A DNA stretch of 35,716 bases from Oscillatoriales cyanobacterium (GCA_004292745.1 RDXH01000056.1:1-35716), one strand, 5' to 3'; counted from the first letter of the stretch, positions 1 to 9,900 are shown. Program-made: numbers and translations. The notes: generated by a model not told the origin, from the letters alone.

Positions 1-2907
1 AGTACCTTGTGTGAAAATCACCAACTCTTTACCAGTCACATCAGGAGCACTACCGCTGACAGCATCAAAGTTAGTCGTAGTCAAATTGCCGAAAGCACCG
101 CTGACGAACTGCAATTTGTCAACTCCTGACTTAAAGTCAAGAATTTTATCGCCACCTTCTTTCGTTGTGGTGTAAGCAAAGATATCAGCACCGCTACCGC
201 CTGTCAGGAGATCCGCGCCGAGGCCACCTGTAATCGTATCGTTGCCGTCACCGCCGTTGATGCTATCACTAAAATTGCTGCCAACAATGTTGTCATCGCC
301 TGCTAAACCATCGAATTTAATTCCCGCTGGAGAAGTGCTGAAATTCACATTGTCAGGGCCGGGAGTACCGACAGGAAGATTTAGCGGTGGGCCAGTGAAC
401 ACAAAGTTACTGACTTTGAAGCTAAATTTCACTGAGAAACTAGCGACAATTTCAAAGCGAACCCCAACTGAAAATACCAGCACATTACGGCCTGTCTCGG
501 CATCTGTAAACTGACAGAATACAGGCTGTTCGCTATTACCGCCTAAAGCTTTAAACCGTGCTTGCAAAGTTGCAATGCTGGTGACGGTGGTATCAGTGCT
601 GAAGTCGAGCAAATTATTGCTGCCGATGATGCCAACAACAGAACTAGCAGTAATCTCAATTCGGGTGAAGCTAGCCGCGCTGAAACCAAAAGCAGCATTA
701 GAGAACTCTAAAACATCGTCATCGACTTTAAAGTCAGTAATTAAGTCTGCGTCTGAAACTTTAGTGATGCCTTCGCGGGATTTCTTGTAACTATACCGAT
801 TCTTCCCAGCACCACCACTGAGAATATTTGTGCCTTCTCCACCTTCGATGGAGTCATCGCCCTCATTTCCGGTTAAGGTGTCATTCCCAGCACCGCCAAT
901 GATTTTGTCGCTGCCTATGCCACCTTCGATGGAGTCCTCGTCATCGCCGCCTTCGATGTCGTCCTCGCCTTCGTCGCCTTTAATTTTGTTTTTACCCTTC
1001 CCTCCTTTGATCTTGTCTGAACCCTTACCACCTTTTATGTCATCGTCACCATCGCCGCCCTCGATGTCGTCATCGAGTACAGAACCGACAATGACTTGAG
1101 GAGCTGTATTGCCAGCAAAATTAAAGACAGTTTGAACAAAATTCAAACTAAATTTCTGATTGGTGACAGTAGTTTTGCCGTCGGTAACTTTAAAGCCAAA
1201 ACTAACGGCACCGGTGAAGCTAGCTACGCCTTGGAAAGTTAATGAACCGGCATTAATGTCTGCTTGGGAGAAGGTTAAACCTACTTGTGTTACTTCTACT
1301 CCCTTTAAGAGCAGTTTCCCACTGGTAGCAGGAGGTAGTTCCGTCAGCGTGAAGATAATGGCGTTGGGGCTTTGTTCGCGATCGAAAAACTTCAAATCGC
1401 TAGAAGTAATAGTCTGTGTTTTCCCGGAACCAAGAATAACATCGTTGTTAGCTTCCAGTCGCGGAGGAGTGTTAATCGGCGTTAGAGTTGTTGCCGTATT
1501 GTTTGGGGGAGAAACAGTAACTCCCAAAAAGCTGGCGGCTTTGAGAATACTAGCGTTGACATTCAACAATAGCGCCAGCACAAAGTTACTGCTGCCGCGA
1601 ATTTCGGTATTGGCGCCAACTTGGACAAAGGACAAACTGCTAAAATTTAAGCTGCCAGATACCAGAAATTTGTCATTTTCTGTGAAGTCAGTGATGACTG
1701 AATTTGGGCCGGAAGTGCGATCGCTAATGACAAAAATGTCATCTCCTGCACCGCCGGTACAGGTATGGTTGCCAGTACCGCCTACGATGGTATCGTTGCC
1801 AGAACCGCCCATCAAAGTGTCATCGCCTAATCCGCCACCGACAACGCTGTCGTCACCGTCGCCGCCGTCTGTCATGTCATTACCGTCACCAGCGACGATG
1901 GTATCGTTGCCGGCACCACCCATCACGGTGTCGTCACCGCCACCGCCCATCACAGTGTCGTCGCCGTCGCCACCGTCTGTCATGTCATTACCGGCACCGC
2001 CCATGAGACTGTCGTCGTCAGCGCCACCGACAATACTGTCGTCGCCGTCATCGCCCATGCAAGTGTCTTTGCCGGCACCGCCCATGATGGTATCCTTGCC
2101 TTCGCCACCGACAATACTGTCGTCGCCGTCGTCACCCATGCAAGTGTCGTCGCCAATACCTCCTATAACGGTATCGTCGCCTTTACCACCGTTAACTTGG
2201 TCGTTGCCGGTGCCGCCGTCGCAATTGTCGTTGCCTAGGTCCCCTCTGACGGTATCGTTGCCTTCGCCACCCTTGGAGGTATCGTTGCCTTTGCCGCCGT
2301 AGACGTTATCGCTGCCACTGCCGCCATCAACGTCATCGTTGCCGTCGTTACCGTACACGAAGTCATCGTCATCATCACCTTTGCAGGTATCGTTGCCGCT
2401 ACCGCCAGTAATGGTATCGTTGCCTTTGCCACCGAAGATGGAGTCGTTGCCACTGCCGCCGTCGCAGTTGTCTTTACCGCTATCGCCTCGGATTTCGTCA
2501 TCGCCATCGTCACCATCGCATTTGTCGTCATCTTTACCGCCGTAGATTTTATCTTTGTCACGGCTGCCTTTGATCTCGTCTTTGCCTTTTTTGCCGAAGA
2601 TCGACTTGTTACCGCTGGTGGCGGTGATTAAGTCATCGTCATCGGTGCCTTCGATGGTGTCGCCCTTTTCTTTGATGCCTTTGGTGTCAACGCTCGGATC
2701 GGCGCTACTTTCTTCGGGTGTGTCGTTAAATGCACTCTCGTTTGTGTTGTCGTCAACGGTGTTGTTCAACTTTTGGGCGATCGCCTCTTCAATTAATTTT
2801 GTGAAATCGAGATCGGAATTATCTGAGTCGGAACTTTCAACCAAACTATCACCTCGATCGGGAAACAGTGTCCCCGACTGATTGGCCAACAACATTTCTT
2901 CTTCCAT
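1..2907 (-). CDS. RTX-type calcium-binding repeat protein, C-terminus beyond window edge
   Basis: The minus strand is open from an ATG at 2907 to base 1 (969 codons, no stop), with AGGA about 11 bases upstream of the ATG. Residues 1-90 are acidic and have no signal peptide (start MEEEMLLANQSG). Residues ~95-390 are a block of nonapeptide repeats of the form GGxGNDxxx, typical of hemolysin-type Ca2+-binding beta-rolls. Then follow a beta-rich linker, a cadherin-like/CSPG-like domain (~480-590, with ADINAGSLTFQG and FKVTDGK), a second Lys/Asp-rich RTX block (~610-700), another linker and a third RTX block (~880-920). Family knowledge: RTX proteins leave through type I secretion and fold when they bind Ca2+ outside the cell. 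Oddity: seven repeats in the first block carry Cys (DTCKG, DNCDGG, DTCMG) at the position normally taken by Leu/Ile/Val. No type I transporter lies next to it. Confidence 0.9.
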   Translation of the reverse strand, partial: MEEEMLLANQSGTLFPDRGDSLVESSDSDNSDLDFTKLIEEAIAQKLNNTVDDNTNESAFNDTPEESSADPSVDTKGIKEKGDTIEGTDDDDLITATSGNKSIFGKKGKDEIKGSRDKDKIYGGKDDDKCDGDDGDDEIRGDSGKDNCDGGSGNDSIFGGKGNDTITGGSGNDTCKGDDDDDFVYGNDGNDDVDGGSGSDNVYGGKGNDTSKGGEGNDTVRGDLGNDNCDGGTGNDQVNGGKGDDTVIGGIGDDTCMGDDGDDSIVGGEGKDTIMGGAGKDTCMGDDGDDSIVGGADDDSLMGGAGNDMTDGGDGDDTVMGGGGDDTVMGGAGNDTIVAGDGNDMTDGGDGDDSVVGGGLGDDTLMGGSGNDTIVGGTGNHTCTGGAGDDIFVISDRTSGPNSVITDFTENDKFLVSGSLNFSSLSFVQVGANTEIRGSSNFVLALLLNVNASILKAASFLGVTVSPPNNTATTLTPINTPPRLEANNDVILGSGKTQTITSSDLKFFDREQSPNAIIFTLTELPPATSGKLLLKGVEVTQVGLTFSQADINAGSLTFQGVASFTGAVSFGFKVTDGKTTVTNQKFSLNFVQTVFNFAGNTAPQVIVGSVLDDDIEGGDGDDDIKGGKGSDKIKGGKGKNKIKGDEGEDDIEGGDDEDSIEGGIGSDKIIGGAGNDTLTGNEGDDSIEGGEGTNILSGGAGKNRYSYKKSREGITKVSDADLITDFKVDDDVLEFSNAAFGFSAASFTRIEITASSVVGIIGSNNLLDFSTDTTVTSIATLQARFKALGGNSEQPVFCQFTDAETGRNVLVFSVGVRFEIVASFSVKFSFKVSNFVFTGPPLNLPVGTPGPDNVNFSTSPAGIKFDGLAGDDNIVGSNFSDSINGGDGNDTITGGLGADLLTGGSGADIFAYTTTKEGGDKILDFKSGVDKLQFVSGAFGNLTTTNFDAVSGSAPDVTGKELVIFTQGT

Positions 2908-4179
2908 CGTTAATTATTCCTGCCAACGAATTTATGATTAGATTGGAATTTTTTCCTGCTACACTAGAAGCTATAAAAATACTTTCAAGCTTTTTTATTT
3001 TGCCTAATAGAAGGGGTTCTGCAAGGCAATTTTTAGCAAGATATTCCTGTTTGATTGTAAAGGTTATATTTGGTAATTGCAAGTCTTTTTTTCAGGAATT
3101 ACGTACCAACAATAATGGAGATGCTAAATACAGAGTAAGCTTGACCTTACACTACTTTTACTTATGTTTCTGCGTATTTTACACAGTTCAAGACCCTGAT
3201 TTTAAATTGTCTACGTAATTTCCACAGTATAATTTGGTGAATTCTTACTTGCAATGTACAAAGCCCAGCCCATAACTACCCTAAACACTAAACCCTCAAA
3301 ATTGAGCGGGCTTTTGAGAAATCTAGCAGGGATTATATTGAATTTTTGTAACAATCCCTTGACAACAATCTGTGGACAACAACCCCAAGGATGATAAATT
3401 ACCTACAGGTGCAGGATTCTATAGACAGTGACTTAAAATTCCTGCTTCTAGTTCCCGATAATTAATTATTGTTTTATATAGTTTACTGATGCAAACATTT
3501 GTTTTTGTTTTGGATGTGGCAATCTCGTTGACCGCCCCTTTGCCCGATCGGAGTGGAAAAATATATTTCGATCGGTAAGTAGTAAAAAACAGACCAAATT
3601 ATATCTATCTCAAGACAGATTATGAAAATAGCCAGAGAAAATGGAAAAGGTAAAAATGTAATATAGCCTTTCTAACTCTCCTATGAGGTACGAGCGAGAA
3701 TTGGTAATAGGTAATAGGTAATAGGTAATTGGTAATGGGTAATTGGTAAATAGTGATTTGTTTAGCGATGACGACGGAGGGTTGAGATTTTAAATTGGGG
3801 ATACTAGATAAACATAAGCACAAGCCCGCAGATTTATTGAGGTCGGTGCTCTGGAGGGGGGACAATGCCAAATCCCCCATCGCAAATGCCAAAGGCTAAA
3901 TCTACAGACCAATTAGCTAATTGACACACTATGGATGTAGGAGATGGAGGGCAGATGGTAGAGGATAAGCGGTGGCGACATTTCCCTCCCAAGCACTCTC
4001 CCCGAAAAATTACTTCAACTTTGTTAGCCATATTACCCTGAAACCGGTGGGTGAGAGTAGAAGTAATTCTAATAAGAACTAAAGATCCGCCTGGTAAAGT
4101 GCTCCCAAGTTAACTTCACCATGCAATGAAAAACTTGAGTTTACCGCCAATGTAAAGGGGTCTGTGGTAGAGGTGCAAA
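2908..4179. other. Long gene-poor stretch upstream of the RTX gene
   Basis: This AT-rich region between the RTX gene start and the next plausible ORF contains the likely RTX promoter region and a short tandem repeat near 3701-3750. Small open frames exist on the minus strand (for example 3834-4031) but show no recognisable family, and their sequence is Pro/Cys-rich in the way of non-coding translation. I see no tRNA, CRISPR or clear terminator. Confidence 0.5.
3701..3750. repeat. Short tandem repeat (GGTAATA/GGTAATT units)
   Basis: About six head-to-tail copies of a 7-base unit GGTAATA, drifting to GGTAATT and GGTAATG. It is one of several heptanucleotide tracts in the window, like the short tandemly repeated repetitive sequences known from filamentous cyanobacteria. 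Confidence 0.75.
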
Positions 4180-4434
4180 ATGTCAAAAATAGGAATATTT
4201 AAGTTAAGTAAGCTTTCCAAGAGCCACAAGGCCATAAAAACTAATAAACTGTTATTAAAGTACAAGTTTTATAACCTCAAAGTGTTTGAGCAAATATTTC
4301 GCAACCAGGCGATCGCCAGATGGGAAGACGCCGATTCAGAAACTTTGATTGAAAGAGTAAACATAAGTTGGTCAATTGTTATTGCTAGTGACAAAAACCT
4401 AGGAAAGTTCAGAATTGAGGCGGGAGGGCATTAA
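4180..4434 (+). CDS. Small hypothetical protein (84 aa), doubtful
   Basis: An 84-residue ORF that stops 4 bases before the proposed GTG start of the CHAT gene, so the two could be co-transcribed and translationally linked. The N-terminal half is Lys/Leu-rich (KLSKLSKSHKAIKTNKLLLK) and the C-terminal half is more ordinary (ARWEDADSETLIERVNISW). I recognise no family, and no strong ribosome-binding site precedes the ATG. Support is its length, its position directly upstream on the same strand, and the tight spacing. It may equally be the untranslated leader of the CHAT mRNA. Confidence 0.3.
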   Translation: MSKIGIFKLSKLSKSHKAIKTNKLLLKYKFYNLKVFEQIFRNQAIARWEDADSETLIERVNISWSIVIASDKNLGKFRIEAGGH

Positions 4435-4438
4435 ATCT

Positions 4439-6763
4439 GTGAGCCAAGAATTTAGACTGTCTGTCACCCCAGTTGAGGATGACGAATACTTTGTGCGGAC
4501 AGAAAAGGTTGCACCCGGTGTACCCTTGGGAGAAGAAAGAGTCCGCTGGCCGATCGACCAATGGCTGGCTTTGTCTGCCGAACTGATGAATGACCCCTTA
4601 ATGGGCTTGCTTCAGGGAAAAACCAGTCGCGTGCTGTCGCGATCGGCAAAAAATCCAGCACCAAATTTAGTAGCCCTCGGCCAACAATTACACAGTGGGC
4701 TATTTCAAGGGCGGTTGCGCGATAGCTGGACTTGCGCTCAAGGCATAGCACAGCATCGCCGAGAAGTGCTGCAACTGCGTGTGGGAATCAAAGACAGACG
4801 GTTGTCACGGTTGCCTTGGGAGGTTCTACACGCTGACGATCGCCCCTTGGCCACTGGCACTGATGTGGTCTTCTCGCGCTACCACACGGGTACAAACATA
4901 GTAAAACCAACTCACATTATTCCCAATAGCGGCCCGCTAAGGATTTTAATGGCGATCGCCTCTCCCAGCGATCGAGACAGCTTGCAACTAAAGCGAGAAG
5001 TTCTTCACCTGCAAGAAGAACTCCAAAACCGGACTGTGAACCCCCTCAAACACAACCTGCACGCGCCAGAGATTCAATTGACAATTCTCGAACAGCCCGA
5101 TCGAGAACAATTAACCCAAGCCCTAGAACAAGGGCACTACCAAGTTCTGCACTACGCCGGACATAGCAACTTAGGTTCCAGAGGTGGCGAACTTTACCTA
5201 GTCAGCAGCCGCACGGGCTTAACCGAAACTTTAAGTGGCGACGACTTAGCTGGCTTGCTAGTCAACAACGGCATTCAAATGGCCGTATTCAACTCTTGCC
5301 GAGGCGCCTACAGCGATGCCTCAAACCAGGCGGAAGATAGTCCCGAACGCAACTTAACAGAAGCTTTGGTCAAGCGGGGGATTCCTGCGGTGTTAGCAAT
5401 GGCAGAAAGCATCCCCGACGATGTGGCCCTGACTCTGACACGGCTGTTTTACCGCAACTTGAATCAAGGCTATCCAGTGGATCTGAGCCTGAGTCGGGCT
5501 AGAGCGGGACTGATTACTGCCTACGGTTCTCATCAGTTATACTGGGCTTTGCCGATTCTCTACCAGCACCCCGAATTTGACGGCTATCTGACAGGTACTC
5601 CTACTCAACAAGGGACAGGAGATTTTTTGCAGCCCAAAAAATCCCTAGCGTCGGAAACGCAGCCACTGTTGGCTGGTGCCAAATCGAAGACTTGGAATTC
5701 CGCTAATGTTGAGGAAGAAGCAGACTGTGCTGATGGGGAAGTCAGGAGCCATTTTCCAGACAAATTAGGGTTTCCCATGAATGGGCGGGAGCAAAATTCT
5801 GCTCTCTCGACTGTAAATGCCCCGTCTCCACTTCCGCCAGTAACACCCCCCATTTCTACTCCTGGCTCTTCCCTTGTTACTACTCAACCAAGTCGCACTC
5901 AAGTAGCTACTGTCAAACCAATCAAAAAATTGGGATGGAAAAAATATCTGACTGTGACGTTTTGTGCGTTGCCTCTGGCTTTGGGGGCTGGTTTTTTGGG
6001 GTGGCGACAATTGCAAAACAGCAATTCCAAACCCGAAGAGTTATTACCGACGGTGCGGACTCCTATTTCCCAAGGTTATCTACAAATACAGCGGGTAAAT
6101 TTGGAACAAACTCAGACTGCTAAAGTAATGGCGATCGCTCTGAACAACTTTCAGGCTGGGGAGACTTGGGCCGGTCTTAAAGCTACAGAAGCATTGCTCG
6201 ATCGAGTAGCATTGCCACAGGCAGAAGGTGCTCTGCAAGCTGTCCCCAAATTTGCCATGGATCAGCCAGAAGTTAATTTTCTTAAAGGTCGTTTGGCTTG
6301 GCAATTTCAACAAATCGGCAACAAAAAATACAGTGTTGACGACGCGAGGCGTTCCTGGGAGATCGCTCTCAAGGCGCGTCCACATTCCCTGAAGTATCGG
6401 AATGCTTTAGGTTTTGCTTATTATGCTGAAGGTAATTTCGATCGTGCTTATCAAGTTTGGGCGGAAGTGCTCAATTCCATCGCACCGATTCCCAACAAAC
6501 CAAATGCTTCTGTGTCTGTGCAAGCCGGCAATGATATTTTAACTGCGATCGCCGGTTTGGGAATGGTGATGGCAAAATCTCTTCCCAACCTGACGCCTCA
6601 ACAGCAAGCAGCTCGTTTGACCAAAGCGATCGAATTTCGCCAACAAGTGATTGCTAGCGATCCGCTGAGTTTTGGGCCTGATGCCCTGGCGAAAAATTGG
6701 CTGTGGTCCGAGGCGGCAATTCGCGATTGGCAGTCCCTGCAAAAGTTGCAAAAAGCGCGATGA
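4439..6763 (+). CDS. CHAT-domain protein with membrane anchor and C-terminal TPR region
   Basis: Protein of 774 aa. I choose the GTG at 4439 (MSQEFRLSVTPVEDDEYFVR) because GGGAGG lies at good distance upstream; an in-frame ATG at 4415 would add eight residues. Residues ~1-120 are a cyanobacterial CHAT N-terminal region. The CHAT (caspase-HetF-associated) peptidase domain spans ~120-385, with the expected catalytic pair visible: His242 in HYAGHS and Cys287 in FNSCRGAYSD. A Pro/Ser/Thr-rich linker (~390-495) leads to one hydrophobic segment (~502-523, LTVTFCALPLALGAGFLGW). The C-terminal ~250 residues are helical and TPR-like (NALGFAYYAEGNFDRAYQVW). It is likely a bitopic membrane protein with the protease on one face and a protein-binding scaffold on the other. 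Substrate unknown. CHAT assignment firm, topology inferred. Confidence 0.9.
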   Translation: MSQEFRLSVTPVEDDEYFVRTEKVAPGVPLGEERVRWPIDQWLALSAELMNDPLMGLLQGKTSRVLSRSAKNPAPNLVALGQQLHSGLFQGRLRDSWTCAQGIAQHRREVLQLRVGIKDRRLSRLPWEVLHADDRPLATGTDVVFSRYHTGTNIVKPTHIIPNSGPLRILMAIASPSDRDSLQLKREVLHLQEELQNRTVNPLKHNLHAPEIQLTILEQPDREQLTQALEQGHYQVLHYAGHSNLGSRGGELYLVSSRTGLTETLSGDDLAGLLVNNGIQMAVFNSCRGAYSDASNQAEDSPERNLTEALVKRGIPAVLAMAESIPDDVALTLTRLFYRNLNQGYPVDLSLSRARAGLITAYGSHQLYWALPILYQHPEFDGYLTGTPTQQGTGDFLQPKKSLASETQPLLAGAKSKTWNSANVEEEADCADGEVRSHFPDKLGFPMNGREQNSALSTVNAPSPLPPVTPPISTPGSSLVTTQPSRTQVATVKPIKKLGWKKYLTVTFCALPLALGAGFLGWRQLQNSNSKPEELLPTVRTPISQGYLQIQRVNLEQTQTAKVMAIALNNFQAGETWAGLKATEALLDRVALPQAEGALQAVPKFAMDQPEVNFLKGRLAWQFQQIGNKKYSVDDARRSWEIALKARPHSLKYRNALGFAYYAEGNFDRAYQVWAEVLNSIAPIPNKPNASVSVQAGNDILTAIAGLGMVMAKSLPNLTPQQQAARLTKAIEFRQQVIASDPLSFGPDALAKNWLWSEAAIRDWQSLQKLQKAR

Positions 6764-7818
6764 TCCATCAAAAGTATGGAGGAATATTCTAGTGTTGTGA
6801 TTCTCTGTATCCACTGTTAAAATGTACAATTTTTGTGACCCGATCGACAGACCCACTCAGCCCAAATACGCTGGTGGGCAAGTGTCGATCGGCTTGTGCG
6901 ATCGGGCAAATTGATTTAGGGAAGAACGCACAATTGGAGCAGAACAAAGCAGAAATTGAGGGGGAAATTCAACAAAATCAATGGTTTCAGCAATTAAAAA
7001 AGTCCTCATTGCCAAGGCATTTGCTCTACCTCTAGGGTGTTGGATCGTTTTTGTACCAACAGTGAGGCTCAGGGACGACTTTGCCTTGGTGAATTTGTGG
7101 CTGATGCTGCTTTGGGAGCGACAACCTACAGGGAACCAGTAGAAATTCAGTACATTACTGCCGCAAATCAGTGCCAGGAACGGCTGTTAATTGGTGGTGT
7201 GGCCAATATTTTGCACTAGCTGTCAGGGCGGTTGCGCGATTGTTTGTACCAGTGCTCATTGAGTGCCTTTTGGGCTAAAACCTGTGCAACGGTTAGGGCA
7301 AATTTTACCCAACTGTTGTGGGATTGCCATCCCCCTGGTCTGTTCTCTACAAGTTATATGGTGAACTGTTTAATAGAAGATTCCTCCCAGGGATTTGGGG
7401 TTTTGAGGTCATTCCAGGGGCGAATAACTGGCTTTTTGAGTAGGTGGCAGTGCCGTTGACAATCAGTACCGCTTCATCTGGTTGACGTAAAATTTGGTAA
7501 AATTTCATCCCGCAGCGATCGGCGGTTTCGACAGATTTGCTCTACCAGGTACCCTAGGTATTTCCAGCGATCGCCCCAAGGCTTTTTACTTTATTGGCCG
7601 ACCCGATCGGGGGACTGGTGAATGCTGCTGAACAGACTTTACTCTCCAAAAGTAAACTCTTTAATTTGCAGCAACAATCCCGGCGTCGAGCTCCCTCGCG
7701 AGCTCAATCATCAGGATTGAGCAGCAAATATATCACAGATCCAGCATCTTTAGTTTCAGACCAGACCAGATCGGCCACAGAAATTAATCCAGAATCTTAA
7801 TATTCAGAATTCTTAGTA
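6764..7818. other. Gene-poor region with possible coding remnants
   Basis: There is no intact gene in about 1 kb. A plus-strand frame from ATG 6981 begins like a signal peptide (AIKKVLIAKAFALPLGCWIVF), and the following frame (7037-7219) continues with a plausible soluble stretch (EFVADAALGATTYREPVEIQ). A single frameshift would join them. A minus-strand frame at 7347-7508 (MKFYQILRQPDEAVLIVNG) and a plus frame at 7594-7800 also look partly protein-like. I read this as one or more decayed genes and could not name a family. Confidence 0.35.
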
Positions 7819-7847
7819 TTGACAGTCAAACAAACTTCATCTAATGT
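7819..7847 (+). promoter_or_regulatory. Sigma70-type promoter candidate for cyAbrB gene
   Basis: TTGACA at 7819-7824, a 17-base spacer, then TAATGT at 7842-7847. The ATG of the cyAbrB gene is about 45 bases further on. The -35 is perfect and the -10 matches four of six. Confidence 0.45.
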
Positions 7848-7891
7848 GTTGTAATTGATATAAGTAAAGTCCAATAAGCGAGGTAAGGTCA

Positions 7892-8302
7892 ATGGCAGAA
7901 ACAGCAACAGCACCCTTAACAGGAAAAGGTCTGCTTCAAAAAATCAAAGGCAGTGATTTGCCACGCAGAGAACTGGCAAAGCTTTGCGGCTACTTCACAG
8001 TGAGCAAGAGTGGAGAAACTCGGATTAACTTGGCTGAGTTTTACGATGCAGTGTTAGCTGCTAAGGGAATTGAGCTAGAGAAGTCGAAAGCTGATGGACG
8101 CGGACGAGAAGCCAGTTATCGAGCTAGCGTTCACAAGAATGGTTCCATCGTGATCGGGGCAAATTATACCCAAGAAATGGGATTAAAGCCCGGAGACGAG
8201 TTTGAAATTAAACTCGGATACAAGCACATTCGCTTGATTCAGATCGATGTGGACAGAGCTGATGTAGACATGGACGATCAAGAGGAGGATACAGAAGAAT
8301 AG
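7892..8302 (+). CDS. cyAbrB family transcriptional regulator
   Basis: 136 aa. It matches the cyanobacterium-specific AbrB-like family: N-terminal PLTGKGLLQKIKG and LPRRELAKLCGYFTVSKSG, central GRGREASYRASVHKNGSIVI, and the C-terminal AbrB-like DNA-binding part MGLKPGDEFEIKLGYKHIRL. The tail is acidic (DMDDQEEDTEE). Family knowledge: cyAbrB proteins are global regulators of carbon/nitrogen balance, hydrogenase and other genes. The pattern resembles the cyAbrB1/CalA branch more than cyAbrB2, but I cannot settle that by eye. Start supported by GAGGTAAGG just upstream and by a good promoter at 7819. It lies 90 bases before recX on the same strand. Confidence 0.92.
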   Translation: MAETATAPLTGKGLLQKIKGSDLPRRELAKLCGYFTVSKSGETRINLAEFYDAVLAAKGIELEKSKADGRGREASYRASVHKNGSIVIGANYTQEMGLKPGDEFEIKLGYKHIRLIQIDVDRADVDMDDQEEDTEE

Positions 8303-8392
8303 CAGCGAACCCGATGCAGTCAGCCGATGGTAAGGCGACTAGATTTGGCATTCACTGTATGAATATTTGCGCGCCCACCTTCGATTTAACTG

Positions 8393-8860
8393 ATGAGCTG
8401 TCTAGACTATTTCTATTTTCTCTTGTCTCGCAAAGACTACAGTGCCTCTGAACTTCGCAAAAAGGGGCAAGAGAAAGGTTTTGGCCAGGTCGAAATATTG
8501 GAGGCGATCGCGCAAATTCAAGACCGGGGCTATCAGTCCGATACTCGCTTGGTGGCAAACTCGATCGCAAGCGCAGCAGGCAAATACGGGAAGTCTGCCG
8601 TCAAGCGCAAGTGCTTGCAAAAAGGAATTTCCAGCGATTTGTTCGAGCAAGTTTGGGAGGAAGAATCTGCTGAAAATGTAGACTCCGAAGCAGAAAAACT
8701 TGCCGGATTAAAAGCCAAAGTCATGCGAAAATACAAGATTGATACTTGGGATAAAGTAGATCCAAAGACCAAGGGTAAAGTCTTGAATTACCTCCAATAC
8801 AGGGGGTTTAATCCCTTTGAAATTTGGCAGCAGTGGCAGCAGGAAGAAGCAGACGAGTAA
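8393..8860 (+). CDS. recX: RecX regulatory protein
   Basis: 155 aa, the usual size. The N-terminal half has the RecX three-helix pattern (YFYFLLSRKDYSASELRKKG, then DRGYQSDTRLVANSIASAAG) and the C-terminal repeats end in KVLNYLQYRGFNPFEIWQQW, all typical of the family. RecX binds RecA filaments and limits recombination and the SOS response. recA is not adjacent. No strong ribosome-binding site precedes the ATG; the start was chosen because the conserved region begins a few residues in (YFYFLLSRKDYS). Confidence 0.88.
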   Translation: MSCLDYFYFLLSRKDYSASELRKKGQEKGFGQVEILEAIAQIQDRGYQSDTRLVANSIASAAGKYGKSAVKRKCLQKGISSDLFEQVWEEESAENVDSEAEKLAGLKAKVMRKYKIDTWDKVDPKTKGKVLNYLQYRGFNPFEIWQQWQQEEADE

Positions 8861-9016
8861 TTTACTAGGACCAAGCTCGATTTCAGAAGCCCCCAGTTCG
8901 GCAAACTTAACTGTACTGCTGTTTTGGGGGTCCTATTCTAGGTTGTCAGTTTTTCTAACTATGGGACTTAGATGGAAATGGCAAACAAACAGGTGGTAGT
9001 CCCCAACTGGCAACTT

Positions 9017-9426
9017 TTAAGATTCGTACATCTGTTTGTGTCTGGCTAAAAGCTGGAGATAGGTGGGGTGATTTTTGGCCAGCATCCATTTCTCTTTAAA
9101 AATAGTGGCAGATTCCGCTTTCTCCAAATCCGGTGCCAGGGGCAAAATATTTTTGCGGGCTGCGGTTTGTGCTTCAACAGAGTGCAGATTCTGAGGATTC
9201 TGCTGGTATTTTTTGCCGATGAAGGTGGTTGGCGTAGCGCCGCGATCGAGTATAGCCCATCTGCAAAAACTTACGGGCCATATCCGCTCCTACAAAATCT
9301 TGGCGATCGAGATACTCTAAAAACAGAGAGTAAATTTTGCTACTGGACTCCGCGGCAATTTCAGGAGTCTTAAATCTCCAAAAAGGCAGAATTTCTCCTT
9401 TATAAGGTTCCACCAACAGCACTAAT
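9017..9426 (-). pseudogene. Decayed DUF4385-family gene
   Basis: On the minus strand, reading from ~9425, LLVEPYKGEILPFWRFKTPE and FVGADMARKFLQMGYTRSRR are strongly like the middle of DUF4385 proteins. That frame stops near 9174. The expected C-terminal part appears in another frame (LAPDLEKAESATIFKEKWML, then LLARHKQMYES) and ends at a stop at 9017. The family N-terminus (about 35-40 residues before LLVEPYK) is missing. A different short frame (MKTQKEIWRVILAVAISAVG, from ~9471) abuts instead. So the gene lost its 5' end and has at least one internal frameshift. The function of DUF4385 is not known to me. Confidence 0.75.
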
Positions 9427-9900
9427 AGCCACTGCGAGAATAACTCGCCAAATTTCTTTTTGAGTTTTCATGGGAGAGCATTAATTAAAAATTGTAAATT
9501 TGCAGCAATAATCCTTGCCAAAATCCGCTGTTTGTGAAACAGTTACCCAGTTTTCCCCGTCAACAACTAACCGCTAGGGGAACTTTGACAAACGGCTGCG
9601 GATTGTCACCCCATAAAACAGCGCGGGTGTTATATCAAAATCTTAATCTCCCGTTGCCGGAGCTCGCCTCTTTCCTCCGGCAGTTTTGCTAAAAAAAATA
9701 GCATACCCAGATTCCCAGACAACTAAAAGTGCTGCGGGACTCTCATACCAAATCCTCTCTTCCGAGTCCTGTATTAAACTCTCTCTTCTCGAACTTCGCG
9801 TCCTTAGCGCCTTCGCGGTTAAATCACCTGACGATACAACCGGTTGGGCTGGCATTGCTAAATTAGAAATGGAGGTAATGCGATCGGGAATTTAGCTTTC
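9427..9900. other. Gene-poor stretch between two pseudogenes
   Basis: It holds a 22-codon minus-strand frame with a hydrophobic start (MKTQKEIWRVILAV) that looks like the 5' end of a lost gene. Near 9795-9825 is a stretch (TTCGCGTCCTTAGCGCCTTC) resembling a repeat that recurs in cyanobacterial intergenic DNA. No complete gene is visible. Confidence 0.4.

Noticed and set aside
242-2881. Plus-strand ORFs rich in Pro/Ser/Leu over the first 2.9 kb
   Set aside because: They are mirror frames of the minus-strand RTX gene; their SPPS-type repeats come from the antisense of GGxGND codons.
1-2907. RTX protein as substrate of the HlyD/C39 transporter in the window
   Set aside because: It lies over 20 kb away and has no double-glycine leader; RTX proteins use a C-terminal signal and a different ABC type.
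3834-4031. Minus-strand 65-aa ORF with several Cys (MANKVEVIFRGECLGGKC)
   Set aside because: No family, no conserved context, and the C-terminal half looks like random translation (PPPEHRPQ). I cannot exclude a small protein.
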